In this document: positions 1 through 8,451 of the stretch, piece after piece
How positions within the stretch are numbered: the first letter of the stretch is position 1
How the letters are laid out: the number at the start of each line of letters is the position of its first letter
Assembly (NCBI GenBank): GCA_028291365.1
Contig: JAQGIE010000176.1
Location: forward strand, 1 to 32,507
DNA from: Rhodospirillales bacterium
Lineage (GTDB): Bacteria > Pseudomonadota > Alphaproteobacteria > BOG-932 > Roseiterribacteraceae
DNA: 32,507 nucleotides
Direction: 5' to 3'
The notes under the pieces: model-generated
Databases searched by the model: none
What the model was told of the DNA's origin: nothing
Seen by the model: the letters and a program-made list of their open reading frames with translations, nothing else
Made by a program: the position numbers and the translations under genes

Positions 1-2117
1 AGACGGCAACGCGAGCCGTGCCCGGCGTGCTCGACGTGCTGACCTATGAAAGCAAGCTGACGCTCGAGCCCGACACGATCATGGCCGAAGGCGGCTTCAG
101 CCAGACCTCGATCATGCCGCTGAGGGGACCTGAGATCGCGCATGACGGGCAGATCGTCGCCGTCGTGGTCGGCGACACGTTCGAAGCGGCGCGCGAAGGC
201 GCCTATGCGCTGCGCGTCACCTACGAGGCGGCGCAGCCGGCGGCGGGATTCGACGCGCCAGGCGCGACCGAAGTGAAGGCCAAGGACGCAAAAAAACAGT
301 ACGAAGATCTCAAGGTCGGCGACGTCGAAACCGCCTTGCGCGGCGCCGACACGGTGCTCGACGCGGTCTATGAGACGCCGACGCAGCACCACAACCCGAT
401 CGAACTGTTTTCGAGCACCGCCGTCTGGGTCGACGGCAAGGTCACGATCTACGAGCCGAGCCAGAACGTGTACGGCTTCAAGAACGGGCTCGCCAAGAAT
501 CTCAAGCTCGACCCCGACCAGGTGCGCGTGGTCAGCGAATTCGTCGGCGGTGCGTTCGGCTCGAAGGGCAGTCTCCATCCACGCACGGCGCTGGCGGCGC
601 ATGCGGCGTGGCGGCTGCAGCGGCCGGTGCGGCTGGTGCTGACGCGCGATCAGGGTTTCACCAACAACACCTATCGCGCCGAGACGCGGCATCACATCCG
701 GCTCGGTGCCAACAAGGACGGCAAGCTGGTCGGCTATGCGCATCAAGGCTGGGAAGTGACGTCGCGGGCCGACCCGTATCTGGTCGCCGGGACCGACACG
801 ACGGCGCACATGTATGCGTTCGGGGCCGTCGGTACCGAGGTCAGCATCATCCACGCCGACCGCAACACGCCGGGCTTCATGCGCTCGCCGCCCGAGACGC
901 CGTATATGTACGCGCTGGAACAGGCGATGGACGAGATGGCGGTCAAGCTCGGCCTCGATCCGGTCGAGTTCCGCCGCATCAACGACACGATGAAGGACCC
1001 GATCAGCGGCAAGCCCTATTCGTCGCGCAAGCTGATGCAGTGCTATGACGCGGCCGCGGCTGCGTTCGGCTGGGCCGCGCGCGATCCGCGACCGGGTTCG
1101 ATGCGCGACGGCGACTGGCTGATCGGCTGGGGCTGCGCCACCGCATGCTATCCGACCTCGATCGCGCCGGCAGCGGTGCGCGTGCGGCTGACGTCGGAAG
1201 GCCACGCCCGCGTGCAGATCGCCGCGCATGATGTCGGCACCGGCCTCTATACGGTCGCGGCGCAGCAGGCGAGCGAAGCGCTGGGCGTGAAGGTCGCGAA
1301 CGTCACAGTGGAGCTGGGCGACAGCGACCTGCCGCCGGGGCCGGTGGCGGGCGGTTCGAATTCGACGGCCAGCGTGTGCTCGGCCATCCTCAAAGCCTGC
1401 GGCGTGATCCGCGCCAGGTTGGCCAACGCCGCGGTCGCGACCAACGAGGGGCCTCTGGCAGGCTTGAAGCCTGCCGATTTGCGGCTGACGGACGGCAAGA
1501 TCGTTTCGAGCGAGGGCAAGAGCGAGCCGTTGCCGGCCGTGTTCGACCGCCTCGAGAGCGATGCGATCGAGGAATATGCCGAGAACGTGCCCGAGGGCGG
1601 CGACAAGGACGGCGTCAGGAAACTCTATCACGGCCATACGACGATGGTGCGCGGCGGCAAGGCGCCCAAGCTGCGCTATTCGTTCGGCGCCGAGTTCGTC
1701 GAAGTTCGCGTCCATGCGCGCACGCGCGAGGTCCGCGTCCCGCGCATCGTCGGCGCCTTCACCGCCGGCAAGATCATGAATCCGCGCACCGCGCGCAGCC
1801 AGCTGATGGGCGGCATGATCTGGGGCATCGCATCGGCGCTGCACGAAGCGACCGAGATCGATCCGGGCGCGGCGCGCTACGTCAACCACAACATCGCCGA
1901 GTATCTGATCCCGGTGAATGCCGACGTGCGGGACGTGCAGGTGCTGCTGCTGTCGGAAACCGACACCGAGCTGAATCCCGCCGGCGTCAAAGGCCTCGGC
2001 GAACTGGGCAATGTCGGCACCGCCGCCGCCGTCGCCAGCGCGGTGTATCACGCCACCGGAAAACGCATCCGCAACCTGCCGATCCGGATCGACGATCTGC
2101 TGGAAGCGACGGCGTAA
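1..2117 (+). CDS. Xanthine dehydrogenase-family molybdopterin-binding subunit (5' partial)
   Basis: Large catalytic subunit of a molybdenum hydroxylase (xanthine dehydrogenase/aldehyde oxidase family). It would hold the Mo-molybdopterin cofactor and hydroxylate an aldehyde or N-heterocycle, working with FAD and 2Fe-2S subunits that must lie outside the window. The frame is open from base 3 (ATRAVPGVLDVLT, a typical near-N-terminal segment), so the gene begins upstream; the GTG at 18 is probably internal. Family signatures are GGAFGSKG (about residue 180 of the visible part) and a C-terminal GVKGLGELGNVGTAA, whose Glu matches the catalytic glutamate position. About 700 residues are visible of an expected 730-780. 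The substrate cannot be read from sequence. The family call is firm; calling it xanthine dehydrogenase itself would overreach. Confidence 0.9.
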   Translation, partial: TATRAVPGVLDVLTYESKLTLEPDTIMAEGGFSQTSIMPLRGPEIAHDGQIVAVVVGDTFEAAREGAYALRVTYEAAQPAAGFDAPGATEVKAKDAKKQYEDLKVGDVETALRGADTVLDAVYETPTQHHNPIELFSSTAVWVDGKVTIYEPSQNVYGFKNGLAKNLKLDPDQVRVVSEFVGGAFGSKGSLHPRTALAAHAAWRLQRPVRLVLTRDQGFTNNTYRAETRHHIRLGANKDGKLVGYAHQGWEVTSRADPYLVAGTDTTAHMYAFGAVGTEVSIIHADRNTPGFMRSPPETPYMYALEQAMDEMAVKLGLDPVEFRRINDTMKDPISGKPYSSRKLMQCYDAAAAAFGWAARDPRPGSMRDGDWLIGWGCATACYPTSIAPAAVRVRLTSEGHARVQIAAHDVGTGLYTVAAQQASEALGVKVANVTVELGDSDLPPGPVAGGSNSTASVCSAILKACGVIRARLANAAVATNEGPLAGLKPADLRLTDGKIVSSEGKSEPLPAVFDRLESDAIEEYAENVPEGGDKDGVRKLYHGHTTMVRGGKAPKLRYSFGAEFVEVRVHARTREVRVPRIVGAFTAGKIMNPRTARSQLMGGMIWGIASALHEATEIDPGAARYVNHNIAEYLIPVNADVRDVQVLLLSETDTELNPAGVKGLGELGNVGTAAAVASAVYHATGKRIRNLPIRIDDLLEATA

Positions 2118-2120
2118 CCA

Positions 2121-2155
2121 AAACCGCCGCGACACAGGCGTGCCGCGGCGGCTTT
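2121..2155. terminator. Hairpin between convergent genes, probable bidirectional terminator
   Basis: Arms CCGCCGCG (2124-2131) and CGCGGCGG (2144-2151) form an 8-bp GC stem with a 12-nt loop, flanked by AAA on the left and CTTT on the right. It fills the 42-nt gap between the stop at 2117 and the opposing stop at 2160, so it could end transcription from both sides. Confidence 0.6.
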
Positions 2156-2159
2156 CAGA

Positions 2160-3368
2160 TCAGCTCTTGAGCAGCGGGCATCCGCCGTCAGCGAGCGGGC
2201 GGAACGCTTCGTCCGCCGGAATGGTGGTGCGCAGCTTGTAATAGTCCCACGGCGCTTTCGACTCCGCCGGCGACTTCACTTCGAACAGATGCATCGGGTG
2301 CAGCTTGCGCCCGTCCTCGCGAATGCTGCCCTTGCCGAACAGCGGATCGTCGGTCGGCATCTTCTTCATCTGCGCCACGACCTTGGCGCCGTCATGCCCG
2401 TCGCCCAGCGCGGCCGCGGCTTTCAGGTAATGCAGCACCGAAGCATAGACGCCGGCCTGCACCATGGTCGGCTTGACGCCTTTCATCTTGTCGGCGAACC
2501 GCTTGGAGAAAACGCGCGTGCCGTCGTCGAAGTCCCAGTAGAAGGGCGACTGCAGCAGCAGGCCCTGCGCGATGTTGAGTCCGATCGCGTCGATGTCGGT
2601 GATGTAGACGAGCAGCCCGGCCAGGTGCTGTCCGCCTTTGACGATGCCGAACTCGGCCGCCTGCTTGATCGAGTTGGTGGTGTCGATGCCCGAATTGGCG
2701 AAAGCGACGATCTTGGCTTTCGACGCCTGCGCCTGCAGCAGGAAGGACGAGAAGTCGGCGTTGTTGAGCGGATGCCGCACCTTGCCGAGCACCTTGCCGC
2801 CATTGGCCAGTACGACGGCCTCGGTGTCGCGTTCGAGCGCCAGGCCGAACGCATAATCGGCGGTGAGGAAGTACCAGCTGTCGCCGCCGGTCTTGACGAT
2901 CGCCTTGCCGGTGCCGTTGGCGAACGACCAGGTGTCGTGCGTCCAATGCACCGTATTGGGCGAACAGGCTTTCCCGGTGAGATCCGAGGTGGCAGGGCCC
3001 GAGGCCAGAACCGCCTTGTTCTGGTCGCGTGCGAGCTGGCTCACGGCCAGCGCCACCGCCGAATTGGTGACGTCGGTGATGACGTCGACATGGTCGACGT
3101 CGAACCATTTGCGCGCCGTGTTCGACGCGACGTCGGGCTTGTTCTGGTGGTCGGCCGAAACGACGTCGATCTTCCAGCCCTTGGCGGCAAGACCGGAATC
3201 CTCCACCGCCATCTGCGCTGCGATCACCGAGCCCGGACCGCCCATCGCGGCATAGGGGCCGGACTGGTCGTTGAGCACGCCGATGCGGATCTGCTTGTCC
3301 GGAGCGGCGTCGGCAGGGCCGCCCAGGATCAGTGCCGCGACGATCGCGGCGACGAATTGCTGCTTCAT
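2160..3368 (-). CDS. ABC transporter substrate-binding protein, branched-chain amino acid type
   Basis: Periplasmic ligand-binding protein of the LivJ/LivK-like family (Peripla_BP_6), 402 aa. A signal peptide (MKQQFVAAIVAALILGGPADA) precedes the mature start, followed by IRIGVLNDQSGPYAAMGGPG, the typical first strand and ligand loop. The start is supported by GGGAGGAAG just upstream of the ATG. Related proteins bind amino acids, amides or aromatic acids; the ligand is not predictable here. It is downstream of and codirectional with mmsA-mmsB (78-nt gap), so it may be cotranscribed and deliver a branched-chain amino acid or related acid to that pathway. No permease or ATPase gene is visible, so the rest of the transporter is elsewhere or this is an orphan binding protein. 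Confidence 0.85.
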   Translation of the reverse strand: MKQQFVAAIVAALILGGPADAAPDKQIRIGVLNDQSGPYAAMGGPGSVIAAQMAVEDSGLAAKGWKIDVVSADHQNKPDVASNTARKWFDVDHVDVITDVTNSAVALAVSQLARDQNKAVLASGPATSDLTGKACSPNTVHWTHDTWSFANGTGKAIVKTGGDSWYFLTADYAFGLALERDTEAVVLANGGKVLGKVRHPLNNADFSSFLLQAQASKAKIVAFANSGIDTTNSIKQAAEFGIVKGGQHLAGLLVYITDIDAIGLNIAQGLLLQSPFYWDFDDGTRVFSKRFADKMKGVKPTMVQAGVYASVLHYLKAAAALGDGHDGAKVVAQMKKMPTDDPLFGKGSIREDGRKLHPMHLFEVKSPAESKAPWDYYKLRTTIPADEAFRPLADGGCPLLKS

Positions 3369-3446
3369 GTTCTTCCTCCCAGTCTGGTTTCGTGCGCGTT
3401 CATTCGAGGAACGTCGCTACGTTCGGTATGCGTGCTGAACTCCCTG

Positions 3447-4433
3447 TCAGGCGGCGCGCGTCGGACTGCGCGCTTCGCTTGCCGGACTGCGCGCTTCGCT
3501 TGCTGGACTGCGCGCTTCGCGCGGGGCAGCGGCGAGAAATTTCACGATGGCGGAATAGTCGCTGCCGGTGCCGCCGTCGGCGGCGAAGCGCGCATAGAGG
3601 CTCGCCGCCAGCTCGCCGAGCGGCGTGGCGACGCCGACCGCGCCGGCGGCTTCCTGCGCAAGCTTCAAATCCTTCAGCATCAGCTCGGTGGCGAAGCCGG
3701 GCTTGTAGTCGCGATTGGCGGCCGAACCCGGCACCGGTCCGGGGACCGGGCAATGGGTCGTCAGCGCGTAGCATTGGCCGGACGAGGTCGAGACCACGTC
3801 GAACATCGACTGCGCCGACAGGCCGAGCCGCTCGGCGAGCAGGAAGGCTTCGCTCACCGCCGCCATCGACACGCCGAGGATCATGTTGTTGCAGATTTTC
3901 GCGGCCTGGCCGCTGCCGGCATCGCCGCAATGGATGATCTTGCGGCCCATGCGCTGCAGGATCGGATGCCCGGCCTGGAACGCATCGACCGTTCCGCCGA
4001 CCATGAAGGTCAAGGTCGCGGCCTTGGCGCCTTCGGTGCCGCCCGACACCGGCGCGTCGAGCGCGGCGAAGCCGGCGTCGCGCGCCAGCGCATGCGCGCT
4101 GCGCGCGCCCATCACGTCGATGGTCGAGCTGTCGATGAACAGCGCGCCGCTGCGCGCCGCCGCGACCGCGATGCGCCACACGTCGAGCACCGCGGCGCCC
4201 GCGGGCAGCATCGTCATCACCAGGTCGGCGTGCCGCACCGCGTCTTCGACGCCGGCGCTGACCGTGACGCCCGCAACGGCCGCCATGGCGCAGCTCGCCG
4301 GATTGAGATCGAAGCCGTAGACGCGGTGACCGGCGGCGGCGAGATTCGCCGCCATCGGTCCGCCCATATTGCCCAGGCCGATGAAGCCGATCGTGGCGAG
4401 ATCGCCGGGAGAAGCTGGCGCCATCGCCGTCAT
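3447..4433 (-). CDS. mmsB: 3-hydroxyisobutyrate dehydrogenase-type oxidoreductase
   Basis: Predicted to oxidise 3-hydroxyisobutyrate to methylmalonate semialdehyde with NAD+ in valine catabolism. The N-terminal Rossmann motif is GFIGLGNMGGPMAAN (residues 16-30). The substrate-binding signature DAPVSGGTEGA is near 127-136, and the catalytic Lys179 sits in GSGQAAKICNN. The start ATG overlaps the mmsA stop (ATGA, 4430-4433), indicating translational coupling, and supports mmsB over other beta-hydroxyacid dehydrogenases. The protein is 328 aa against the usual 290-300. The excess is a C-terminal tail from about residue 305 made of SEARSPA repeats, encoded by a 21-bp tandem repeat. The core looks complete, so the tail is probably a tolerated addition. 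Confidence 0.87.
   Translation of the reverse strand: MTAMAPASPGDLATIGFIGLGNMGGPMAANLAAAGHRVYGFDLNPASCAMAAVAGVTVSAGVEDAVRHADLVMTMLPAGAAVLDVWRIAVAAARSGALFIDSSTIDVMGARSAHALARDAGFAALDAPVSGGTEGAKAATLTFMVGGTVDAFQAGHPILQRMGRKIIHCGDAGSGQAAKICNNMILGVSMAAVSEAFLLAERLGLSAQSMFDVVSTSSGQCYALTTHCPVPGPVPGSAANRDYKPGFATELMLKDLKLAQEAAGAVGVATPLGELAASLYARFAADGGTGSDYSAIVKFLAAAPREARSPASEARSPASEARSPTRAA
3463..3520. repeat. 21-bp tandem repeat inside the 3' end of mmsB
   Basis: About 2.8 copies of a 21-bp unit starting GGACTGCGCGCTTCGCTTGC: copies at 3463-3483 and 3484-3504 differ at one base, and a partial copy covers 3505-3520. The unit is a multiple of three, so it adds SEARSPA heptapeptides to the end of mmsB without shifting frame. 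Confidence 0.9.
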
Positions 4434-5926
4434 TTCATCGTCGGAATGACGAACTCGGCGCCTTCCTTGGTGCCCGACGGCCAGCGCGACGTCACCGTCT
4501 TGGTCTTGGTGTAGAAGCGGATGCCGTCGGGACCGTGATTGTTGAGGTCGCCGAAGCTCGAGCGCTTCCAGCCGCCGAACGTGTAGTAGGCGAGCGGCAC
4601 CGGGATCGGCACGTTCACGCCGACCATGCCGACATCGACCTTGCTGGTGAAATCGCGTGCCGTGTCGCCGTCGCGCGTGAAGATGGCGACGCCGTTGCCG
4701 TATTCGTGCTCGTTGGGAAGCCGCAACGCCTCGTCATAGTCCTTGGCGCGCACCACCGACAGGACCGGACCGAAGATCTCTTCCTTGTAGATCGTCATGT
4801 CGGACGTGACGTGGTCGAACAGGCAGCCGCCCATATAGAACCCGCCTTCGTAGCCCTGCAGGCGGAAGTCGCGACCATCGACGACCAGCTTGGCGCCTTC
4901 CTTGACGCCCTGGTCGACGTAGCCGCGCACCTTGTCGCGATGCGCGCGCGTCACCATCGGGCCGAAATCGGCCGACGGATCGTTGGCGGGGCCGATCTTG
5001 AGCGACTCGACGCGCGGCGCGAGTTTCTCGACCAGCGCGTCGGCGATCTTCTGGCCGACCGGCACCGCGACCGAGATCGCCATGCAACGCTCGCCCGCCG
5101 AGCCGTAGCCGGCACCGACCAGCGCATCGACCGCCTGGTCGAGATCGGCGTCGGGCATGATGATCATGTGGTTCTTGGCGCCGCCGAACGCCTGCACGCG
5201 CTTGCCGTTGGCGGTGCCGCGCGTGAAGACATACTCAGCGATCGGCGTCGAGCCGATGAAGCCGACCGCCTTGATGGTCGGGTGATCGAGGATGGCGTCG
5301 ACCGCTTCCTTGTCGCCGTTGACGACGTTGAGCACGCCGGCAGGCAAGCCTGCTTCCATCAGCAATTCGGCGAGGCGCATCGGTACGCCGGGATCGCGCT
5401 CCGACGGTTTGAGGATGCAGGCATTGCCGCAGGCGATGGCGGGCGCCAGCTTCTGCAGCGGGATCATGCCGGGGAAGTTGAACGGCGTGATGCTGGCGAC
5501 GACGCCGAGCGGCTGGCGCATCGAGTACATGTCGATGGCGGGGCCGGCGCCTTCGGTGAACTCACCCTTCATCAGATGCGGGATGCCGCAATAGAACTCG
5601 ACCGCTTCGACGCCGCGCTGGATGTCGCCGACCGCGTCGGGAATCGTCTTGCCGTGCTCGGACGAGAGCAGCGACGACAGCGCGCCCATGTCGCGCGCGA
5701 TCAGGTCGAGGAATTTCAGCAGCACGCGGGCGCGGCGTTGCGGGTTGGTCGCGGCCCAGCCCGGCTGTGCCGCGCGCGCATTCTCGACCGCCTGGTTCAG
5801 CTCGGCGCGCGAGGCCAGCGCGACCCGTCCCTGCGGCGCGCCGGTGCTGGGATTCACCAGCTCGGCGAAACGACCCGACGTGCCGACGACGATTTTGCCG
5901 CCGATGAAGTGACCATAATCCGCCAT
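4430..5926 (-). CDS. mmsA: Methylmalonate-semialdehyde dehydrogenase (CoA-acylating)
   Basis: NAD-dependent aldehyde dehydrogenase that converts methylmalonate semialdehyde plus CoA to propionyl-CoA (valine, also myo-inositol catabolism). Length is 498 aa, normal for the family. The NAD-binding segment is ITPFNFPGMIPLQKLAPA (about 146-163). The FGGAKNH motif (248-253), found in MmsA in place of the LELGGK of hydrolytic ALDHs, and the catalytic Cys281 in AGYGSAGERCMA are present. The C-terminal YYTFGGWKRSSFGD is also typical. The first gene of the mmsA-mmsB-binding-protein operon, it diverges from a LysR gene across 122 nt. The Shine-Dalgarno sequence is weak (GGGAGCGG about 10 nt upstream). 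Confidence 0.93.
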   Translation of the reverse strand: MADYGHFIGGKIVVGTSGRFAELVNPSTGAPQGRVALASRAELNQAVENARAAQPGWAATNPQRRARVLLKFLDLIARDMGALSSLLSSEHGKTIPDAVGDIQRGVEAVEFYCGIPHLMKGEFTEGAGPAIDMYSMRQPLGVVASITPFNFPGMIPLQKLAPAIACGNACILKPSERDPGVPMRLAELLMEAGLPAGVLNVVNGDKEAVDAILDHPTIKAVGFIGSTPIAEYVFTRGTANGKRVQAFGGAKNHMIIMPDADLDQAVDALVGAGYGSAGERCMAISVAVPVGQKIADALVEKLAPRVESLKIGPANDPSADFGPMVTRAHRDKVRGYVDQGVKEGAKLVVDGRDFRLQGYEGGFYMGGCLFDHVTSDMTIYKEEIFGPVLSVVRAKDYDEALRLPNEHEYGNGVAIFTRDGDTARDFTSKVDVGMVGVNVPIPVPLAYYTFGGWKRSSFGDLNNHGPDGIRFYTKTKTVTSRWPSGTKEGAEFVIPTMK

Positions 5927-6048
5927 TTGCCGTTCCGCTCCCGGGGGTCTTTTTTGAATTCCGGGTCATGGTAGGGTGCCCGGATTTTTGCAGCCATTGG
6001 CAAAGATCGGGAATAGGTTGTGCAGAAACGGGCAGGCGTCGCGTGGGC

Positions 6049-6954
6049 ATGAACTGGGATCACCTGCGCTCGTTCCTGGGTGCGGCGCGCGGCGGCACCT
6101 TGTCGGCGGGCGCGCGCAAGCTCGGGCTCAAACATTCGACCATCGCGCGTCACGTCGCGGCGCTGGAGGAGGCGAGCAGCGCCAAGCTGTTCGAGCGATC
6201 GCCCAGCGGGCTGGTGCTGACCGCGGCGGGCGAGCGCCTGCTGCAAACCGCCGAAGCGGTCGAAGCCGACGTCGAACGCGCCCAGGCTGATATCGGCGGA
6301 CGTGATCTCGCCATCAGCGGGTCGGTGCGGATCGGCGCGCCCGATGCGTTCGGCTCGTTCTTTCTGGCGCCGCGCCTGGCGGCCTTGTCGAGCGCGCATC
6401 CGGCGCTGTCGATCCAGCTCGTCGCGACGCCGCGCACCTTCAACCTGACCAAGCGCGAAGCCGATATCGCGGTGTCGCTCCAAATGCCCGAACGCGGCCG
6501 GCTGATGGCACGGAAGCTCGCCGACTACGGGCTCGGCGTCTACGCCGCGCCGTCCTACCTCGAACGCGCGCCGCGCATCACCGGCAAGGACGACCTGCGC
6601 CGCCACCCGTTCATCAACTATATCGATGACCTGATTTTCACGCCCGAACTCGCCTATCTCGACGAGGTCGCGCCCGACGCGTCGACCCCGTTCCAGAGTT
6701 CGAGCATCATCGCGCAGCTGAACGCGACGCGGGCCGGCGAGGGGTTGTGCATCCTGCCGCATTTCCTGGTCGCGGGAATCGAGGGGCTGGTGCCGGTGCT
6801 GCCCGGCCGCGTGCATCTGGTTCGCACCTGGTGGGTGACGGTGCACGAAGAACAGAAGGACCTGGCGCGCATCCGCCTCGCCATCGATTTCATCTTCGAA
6901 CAGGCCCAGCGCGAACGCGCGCTGCTGCAGGCGACGCCGCGGAAGCGTCCGTAG
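6049..6954 (+). CDS. LysR-family transcriptional regulator
   Basis: DNA-binding regulator of 301 aa with an N-terminal winged helix-turn-helix (MNWDHLRSFLGAARGGTLSAGARKLGLKHST type, residues 1-60) and a substrate-binding domain from about residue 90. The ATG at 6049 is chosen because the LysR fold begins right there; the frame is open further upstream but that part has no similarity to the family. It diverges from mmsA, the usual geometry for a LysR gene controlling its neighbour, so it probably senses a valine-pathway intermediate. The intergenic region has a TTGC-8 nt-GCAA inverted repeat at 5988-6003 that could be part of its operator, though the spacing is not the classic T-N11-A. Confidence 0.88.
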   Translation: MNWDHLRSFLGAARGGTLSAGARKLGLKHSTIARHVAALEEASSAKLFERSPSGLVLTAAGERLLQTAEAVEADVERAQADIGGRDLAISGSVRIGAPDAFGSFFLAPRLAALSSAHPALSIQLVATPRTFNLTKREADIAVSLQMPERGRLMARKLADYGLGVYAAPSYLERAPRITGKDDLRRHPFINYIDDLIFTPELAYLDEVAPDASTPFQSSSIIAQLNATRAGEGLCILPHFLVAGIEGLVPVLPGRVHLVRTWWVTVHEEQKDLARIRLAIDFIFEQAQRERALLQATPRKRP

Positions 6955-6988
6955 CGCAGGGCCAACTCGACCGAGTACGCCAGCATTT

Positions 6989-7111
6989 CGTCATGCCCGG
7001 GCCTGTCCCGGGCATCCACGCGATGCGATGTGTCCGCGCGCGCGATGCAACCGGCGGTGCTCGTCGATCGGACCGGTCGCGTGGATGCCAGGGACAAGCC
7101 CTGGCATGACG
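6989..7111. repeat. Paired REP-like palindromes (GTCATGCCCGGGC family)
   Basis: Two inverted modules. The left one (6989-7020) begins CGTCATGCCCGGGC; the right one (7079-7111) ends GCCCTGGCATGACG and is its near reverse complement. Each module is itself a hairpin (CCCGGG..CCCGGG and CCAGGG..CCCTGG). The same family recurs at 9552-9664. It lies between the LysR gene and mtnK. Confidence 0.85.
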
Positions 7112-7176
7112 AAAGAGGGGTTTGGACGCGCGCGCCCTCTCCCTGCCCGGCGGGGCGCCATGCTATTCCGGTCGCC

Positions 7177-8451
7177 ATGACCTATCGCCCCTTGGACGAG
7201 CACGGCCTCAAAGCCCTGCTCGGCGATCTGCCCGATCTGCGCGCCCGGCTGGGCGGGGCACAAGAGGCGTGGCGCGTGTCCGAGGTCGGCGACGGTAACC
7301 TCAACCTCGTCTTCATCGTCGAAGGCGCCGACGACGCGCTGATCGTCAAGCAGGCGCTGCCGCATCTGCGCATCGTCGGCGAGTCCTGGCCGCTGCCGCT
7401 GGCGCGCGCCTGGTACGAGCAGATGGCGCTGAAGGCGCAGGCCGAAGCGGCACCGGGCCTGCTGCCGAAAATCCATTTCGCCGATCGCGAGATGGCGCTG
7501 ACGGTGATGGAGTATCTGCGGCCGCACGTGATCGTGCGCAAACACATGATCGCGGGCGTCGAGCTGCCGCGTTTCGCCGATGACGTCGCGCGCTTCCTGG
7601 CGCAGACGCTGTTCCGCCTGTCGCCGCTCGGTTGCGGCGCCGCCGCGCACAAGGCGCGCGTCGAAGCCTTCGCGCCCAATGTCGAGCTGTGCCGCATCAC
7701 CGAAGACCTCGTCTTCACCGATCCGTATCGCGTGGCGAAGCTCAATCGCTGGACGTCGCCGCAGCTCGACGATCTCGCCGCGACGGTCCGTGCCGATTCC
7801 GAGCTCAAACGCGCGGCGCAGGAACGCAAGTTCCAGTTCCTGACCTGCGCCCAGGCGCTGATCCATGGCGATCTGCATACCGGTTCGATCATGGCAACGG
7901 TCGACGACACGCGCGTGATCGATCCCGAATTCGGTTTCGTCGGTCCGATGGGATTCGATATCGGCGCCATGCTGGGCAATCTGCTGCTCGCTTATTTCTC
8001 GCAGGAGGGACACGAGACCTCGCCGGGCGAACGCGACCTCTATCGCGTCTGGCTGCTCGACCAGCTGGTGCATGTCTGGAATGGTTTCGCCGAACAATTC
8101 CTCGCCCTGTGGCGCGCCGAATCGAATCATCCCGAGTTGCAGGGCGGCGAATGTTTCGAAGCCGAGCTGTTCGCGGATGCGGAGGGCCAGGCTTCGCTCG
8201 AAGCTTCGCGCCAGGCCTTCCTGCGCACGCTGTTCGAAGACTCGCTGGCTTTCGCCGGGGCCAAGATGATCCGCCGCGTCTTCGGTCTCGCCCACGTCGC
8301 CGATCTGGAGTCGATCACCAACTCCGGTCGCCGCGCGGTATGCGAAACGCGCGCCGTCGCGCTGGCCCGAACCCTGCTGGTCACTCCGCGGCAGTTTTCC
8401 AGCATCGAAGACGTGGCCGACGCGGCCGCGCTGGTCAGCGCGGTGCGCTGA
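7177..8451 (+). CDS. mtnK: S-methyl-5-thioribose kinase
   Basis: Phosphorylates S-methyl-5-thioribose at C1 with ATP in methionine/MTA salvage; some relatives also take 5-deoxyribose. 424 aa, with a choline-kinase/APH-like fold. Seen: the nucleotide-binding segment SEVGDGNLNLVFIV (near 37-50), the catalytic loop LIHGDLHTGSIM (about 228-239) and the metal motif DPEFGFVGPMGFDIG shortly after. The ATG at 7177 is chosen because the conserved MtnK N-terminus starts there; upstream codons of the same frame run through the palindromic repeat. No strong ribosome-binding site is visible. The stop overlaps the mtnA start by one base (TGATG), so the two are coupled and act in sequence. Confidence 0.93.
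   Translation: MTYRPLDEHGLKALLGDLPDLRARLGGAQEAWRVSEVGDGNLNLVFIVEGADDALIVKQALPHLRIVGESWPLPLARAWYEQMALKAQAEAAPGLLPKIHFADREMALTVMEYLRPHVIVRKHMIAGVELPRFADDVARFLAQTLFRLSPLGCGAAAHKARVEAFAPNVELCRITEDLVFTDPYRVAKLNRWTSPQLDDLAATVRADSELKRAAQERKFQFLTCAQALIHGDLHTGSIMATVDDTRVIDPEFGFVGPMGFDIGAMLGNLLLAYFSQEGHETSPGERDLYRVWLLDQLVHVWNGFAEQFLALWRAESNHPELQGGECFEAELFADAEGQASLEASRQAFLRTLFEDSLAFAGAKMIRRVFGLAHVADLESITNSGRRAVCETRAVALARTLLVTPRQFSSIEDVADAAALVSAVR

Noticed and set aside
2289-4514. 741-codon open frame on the plus strand opposite the binding protein and mmsB
   Set aside because: It is antisense to two well-supported genes, arginine/histidine-rich and without any domain; long antisense frames are expected at this GC content.
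4535-5974. 479-codon plus-strand frame opposite mmsA
   Set aside because: Shadow of mmsA codon bias with no recognisable protein features.
7030-7176. Upstream extension of mtnK to an earlier start
   Set aside because: The extra residues are translated palindromic repeat and the family N-terminus begins at 7177.
7112-7176. SAM-type riboswitch before mtnK
   Set aside because: No conserved SAM riboswitch core or terminator is visible; the leader is mostly the repeat.
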